Assembly: GCF_000213175.1 (NCBI RefSeq)
Contig: NW_009799103.1
Coordinates: 2,293,943 to 2,357,942, forward strand
Length of the DNA: 64,000 bases
Direction of reading: 5' to 3'
DNA from: Neurospora tetrasperma FGSC 2508
Lineage: Eukaryota > Ascomycota > Sordariomycetes > Sordariales > Sordariaceae
Shown here: positions 61,301 through 64,000 of the stretch, piece by piece
Numbering within the stretch: the stretch's first letter is position 1
Layout of the letters: the number at the start of each line of letters is the position of its first letter
Translations under genes and position numbers: made by a program
The notes under the pieces: model-generated
What the model was told of the DNA's origin: nothing
Seen by the model: the letters and a program-made list of their open reading frames with translations, nothing else
The model's database searches: none

Positions 61301-62519
61301 GAGAGTTCTGTCATGCCTGCCCCCCACACTCACCATTGGGCCATCCACTTTGAACTGAGACCGGTCAATGCATGAAGAGTCGGCTAATAAAGGCACTATG
61401 CACAAACTGCCACACACGGCGCGGGAACGGCTTCCAGGAAGCCAAGCCTTGCGTAAGCCGAAGGGTCTGGACCACGGCCTCTCTCGGCTGCGGCAACGGG
61501 GACCAGGATGAGAAAAAGAGCGGCCACGCGGCCATGTCCGAAGGGGGATATGCCCTGAATTCGGGCGAGAGTGACCGTGTGTCGGAGCAAAGCAAATACG
61601 AGCACCCATGCATAGGCCAGGAACAAGGGGAGTGTCCAACGATCTAGGTATACTGGGGAGTTCGACCACGAGGAAATACCATTTGCATTCAGCGCGGAGG
61701 CTCGCCAGGTGCCAGAGAGCACTGCAAAAGGAGAGGGCCACCACGGACAGGCAAGCTTCAATATGGATCGATAATTATCATGAGATATGGCATGTCCATG
61801 GCATGCCATATGGATATACTTGGCATCGCATTTCGGGCAGCTTTACTGAAAGAAGAGATCGAGTCAGCAGCCAATAATGCCCCATTTCCGATGTTGATTA
61901 TCGAATACTCGAAGAAGGACAGCAACCAATCATTCAGTCATATGTCTCATTGCTTCTGTTGCAGCAGCCGATGGCACTTTCAGCCCTCCATTGACTTTTA
62001 CATCCTACATTAGACTTGACTCCAACTCCCTGGTTGCATCTCGCGACCTCCCGCACGACGCCCGATGGCTCTCCTCTTGGTTCCGCTTGACATGCACACG
62101 TTATATCGGCGTTGCTTGGGCCAGACCCTCCTGGCTAATCGTTCTCCTTATTCAGATGGCAGTGTACTGTGTAAACGGCAAGGACAACATACCCGGCAGG
62201 TACCATACCCCCTAGTACTGATCTTGGGCTACATGTGCTTCAAACTACAGTGTAGAAATCGTTTCTGGAAGCTGATCTCATCACTGTCAGGAAATGTGCG
62301 ATAGTAACGGCAAGTACACTAGTATTTTTTCTCTAACCATACACCCCCAGGTCGTTGCACACCATGCCGGGGACAACGTCCAAAAATGAATCCACAGTGT
62401 CGTCAATACCGGGGCAAGACCTATGTGAAGTAGGGGTCGATAGATACCGTAAATCTGGGACTTTTACCTTACTTTACACTTTTCCTTACTATAAAACACA
62501 TAAATGTCTGTGCGCAGAG
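58368..62519. other. 4-kb gene-poor region
   Basis: Upstream of the Gbp2-like start. Frames up to about 180 codons on both strands show no recognisable family, no plausible splice extension and no consistent codon use. GC content falls gradually towards the AT-rich relic that begins near 62520. I see no supported gene. Confidence 0.5.
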
Positions 62520-63289
62520 TCCGTACGCCTATCTAGATTCTATAATATAGCAATTAACTCTAGATAATTTCTAGCGCTCTTACAATTGGGTTAATCGCTA
62601 GAATTACCACATTTCTACATACTGATTTGCCTCCTACTCTCGCTGTCACCAGCTCTTTATTTATATTATACTATAATGCCTCCCCAGTGACATCTTTAAG
62701 CCGTATAGAGGGAGTTCAACCTCATTAATAACCTTAGTTACGTTTACTAGTATACCCTCTACTATTACTATTAATATTAAACCGCCGCTAATATTACCCG
62801 CCTTCGTAACTATTTCGCTAAATATGAGAGGTATATCCTTAATTACGTATAATAATAAATTAATTAATACGAGGATATATAGTAATATACCCTTATAATA
62901 ACCAATTAATAGAAGGAGAAAATCAACTTTTATACTACTAAAGTTATCCTTCTCGATAGTAGGGGATTTACCCTCTTTAAAAGTAGTCCCATAAGAGTAT
63001 TTCTCTACTCCTTTATCCCCCTCTATACTCTACCGACCGCAGTAGTAATACGCAACGAATAATTACCTAGAATCTATAACTCTATAAAATAGTAATTAAA
63101 GTTTACCTTTATTAAACCCACCCGGTATATTAACGTCTTCTTTAATAAATCTAATAATCATACTAGTCGTTGTATTATTAATATTTCCTTCGCTATACCT
63201 AATAGTCTATTATTCTTCTAGACTAATAAAGATATTAATATTATTAAATACACCTCCACTAATTTTACCGCTATTATTAGCAAAGTTAT
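62520..63289. mobile_element. AT-rich RIP-like relic of a repeated element
   Basis: Abrupt change to AT-rich DNA dominated by TA, TAAT and ATTA words (for example ATTAATATTAAACCGCC, TATAATAATAAATTAATTAA), with few CA or TG dinucleotides. This is the pattern left by C-to-T repeat-induced point mutation in Pezizomycotina. All frames are full of stops, so the original element cannot be named. The right border is sharp, at the LTR end at 63290. Confidence 0.75.
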
Positions 63290-63527
63290 TGTCACGAGCG
63301 ACGTGGTCACGAGAGGCAAGCTAACACGTTGATACCAGGTCTATTGTAGAATCACAAGATGAAGAAGAAAAGAGGGAAACGTGCAAAGGTGCACGCGGGG
63401 TCTGGGGTTTTGACCCAGAGCCTGTGCGCCGGCCTAGAGCCTATGCGCCGGCCCGGCAACGGGTCGGTCACATATCTGGCTACACGGCTGCACCCCATGC
63501 CAAGGCCTGTCCGCCAGTGCCGTAACA
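63290..63527 (-). repeat. 3' LTR of the gypsy-type element
   Basis: On the minus strand it begins TGTTACGG right after TAA and the G-run polypurine tract, and ends CTCGTGACA, giving TGTTAC...GTGACA ends typical of LTRs. It contains a short tandem duplication of a GGCCGGCGCA(T/C)AGGCTCT-like unit and a terminal near-repeat CTCGTGACCACGTCGCTCGTGACA-like pair. The other LTR lies outside the window, so the borders are inferred. Confidence 0.65.
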
Positions 63528-63838
63528 TTACCCCCCCGGTACAAAAAGACTCGTCCCGAGTCGTGCGAAACCGTGAAGAAAGCTATCATATATATAAGGT
63601 GGGTCCCCATCCCATCCCGCTAACCAAAATCATGTAAAAAAGTCGCCGTTACCTTGGCTCGAACACGGTCGCTTTCCAGACAGAGGGGGGGTGTCCTCGG
63701 GTTTTTGATTGGTCAATTGGTTCTGGGCCCCCGAGCCTTTCCCAACTGCGCCAAACATCCACCGCGGCATGTTGAACAACTAATTTGCCAACATTGCTCA
63801 AATCACCACCCTCTGGCCTTCGTCCTTGTCCTTGAAAA

Positions 63839-63999
63839 TTATTTCCTTGCGCCAATGTAACGCCTCGTCAGTCTTGCCCCTTTCCTCAGCGGGACATTAT
63901 CATCATCGTGATCCGGATCAAACTCGTCCGCCTCAGCCGCTGCGGCCATTGGTCCAGTCGCTTTGGCGGTCCTGGTTGTTCAGGATATTCATCATGAAA
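63839..63999 (-). pseudogene. C-terminal tail of gypsy polyprotein, apparently frame-disrupted
   Basis: From the window edge one frame reads FHDEYPEQPGPPKRLDQW and then becomes Arg-rich and stops at 63889. A second frame, overlapping at the W codon, continues with an acidic tail (EADEFDPDHDDDN) and stops at 63839. The second stretch looks like the natural continuation, so a one-base change near 63945 may have shifted the frame. The match to fungal gypsy post-chromodomain tails is from memory of the family pattern. Confidence 0.5.
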
Positions 64000-64000
64000 G

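Larger units (their letters stand above)
63290..64000 (-). mobile_element. 3' end of a Ty3/gypsy-type LTR retrotransposon
   Basis: On the minus strand, reading from the window edge, come a polyprotein tail, a non-coding spacer, a G-run polypurine tract (63531-63537) and a 238-bp LTR (63527-63290). The element continues beyond the window. Base composition is normal, unlike the adjacent AT-rich relic, so this copy is not, or only lightly, RIP-mutated. Assignment to Ty3/gypsy rests on the tail of the polyprotein (EYPEQPGPPKRLDQW), which resembles the segment after the chromodomain in fungal gypsy polyproteins, and on the PPT-LTR order. Confidence 0.75.

Noticed and set aside
61205-61744. 179-codon minus-strand frame in the gene-poor right region
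   Set aside because: No recognisable domain; overlapping open frames on both strands suggest chance in GC-rich DNA.
1-64000. Biosynthetic gene cluster, CRISPR array, rDNA or defence-system locus
   Set aside because: No PKS/NRPS/terpene genes, direct-repeat arrays, rRNA or NLR-type genes were found; the genes are dispersed conserved eukaryotic or fungal families.

Overview
The window is nuclear DNA of a filamentous ascomycete, most likely Sordariomycetes and plausibly Sordariales. It has short spliceosomal introns (GTAAGT/GTATGT...AG with CTAAC/CTGAC branch-like motifs), GC-rich coding sequence, wide intergenic spaces with TAGG/ACCT tetranucleotide tracts, and one AT-rich block that looks mutated by repeat-induced point mutation (RIP). 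I reconstructed sixteen protein-coding genes, most of them by splicing adjacent reading frames by hand. No rRNA, CRISPR or confident tRNA gene was seen. All sixteen belong to, or resemble, conserved eukaryotic or fungal families.

Layout. 0.2-6 kb, all minus: mitochondrial ribosomal protein uS17m, an Ldb17/SPIN90-type Arp2/3 regulator, and the NatC catalytic subunit NAA30. 7-12.5 kb, plus: phospholipid:diacylglycerol acyltransferase (Lro1/PDAT), then a metzincin-like metalloprotease with a C-terminal jacalin-like lectin domain. 13.3-15.7 kb, minus: eIF2B-epsilon. 19.2-21.6 kb, minus: the Skn7 response regulator/HSF-type transcription factor. About 5 kb of apparently gene-free DNA then separates Skn7 from a divergent Whi5/Nrm1-like G1/S repressor (26.6-27.9 kb, plus). 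29.6-36.4 kb: a very long coiled-coil spindle-pole protein with CM1 and PACT-like regions (minus), head to head with the augmin subunit HAUS1 (plus). 36.8-40.1 kb: VAC14 (minus). 42.7-44.7 kb: cytochrome b5/sphingolipid delta-8 desaturase (minus). 45.8-47.7 kb: dihydrolipoamide dehydrogenase (minus). 48.9-51.7 kb: Sgd1/NOM1 ribosome-biogenesis factor (minus), head to head with SRP14 (52.2-52.8 kb, plus). 54.9-58.4 kb: a Gbp2/Hrb1-type three-RRM mRNA-export protein with an unusual intron structure (minus). 58.4-64 kb: gene-poor, then an AT-rich RIP-like relic, ending in the 3' end of a much less mutated Ty3/gypsy element on the minus strand.

The genes do not form an operon or metabolic cluster. 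The most suggestive neighbourhoods are the divergent pair of microtubule-nucleation factors (CM1/PACT protein and HAUS1), with a small inverted-repeat element in their shared promoter, and the Skn7/Whi5-like pair with its large shared upstream region. Two runs of N (41137-41710 and 53347-53749) are flanked by two copies of the same sequence next to poly-G. They look like unmerged overlapping contig ends rather than real gaps. No clear new biological system was found; the notable items are gene-structure oddities, mobile-element nesting and assembly artefacts.
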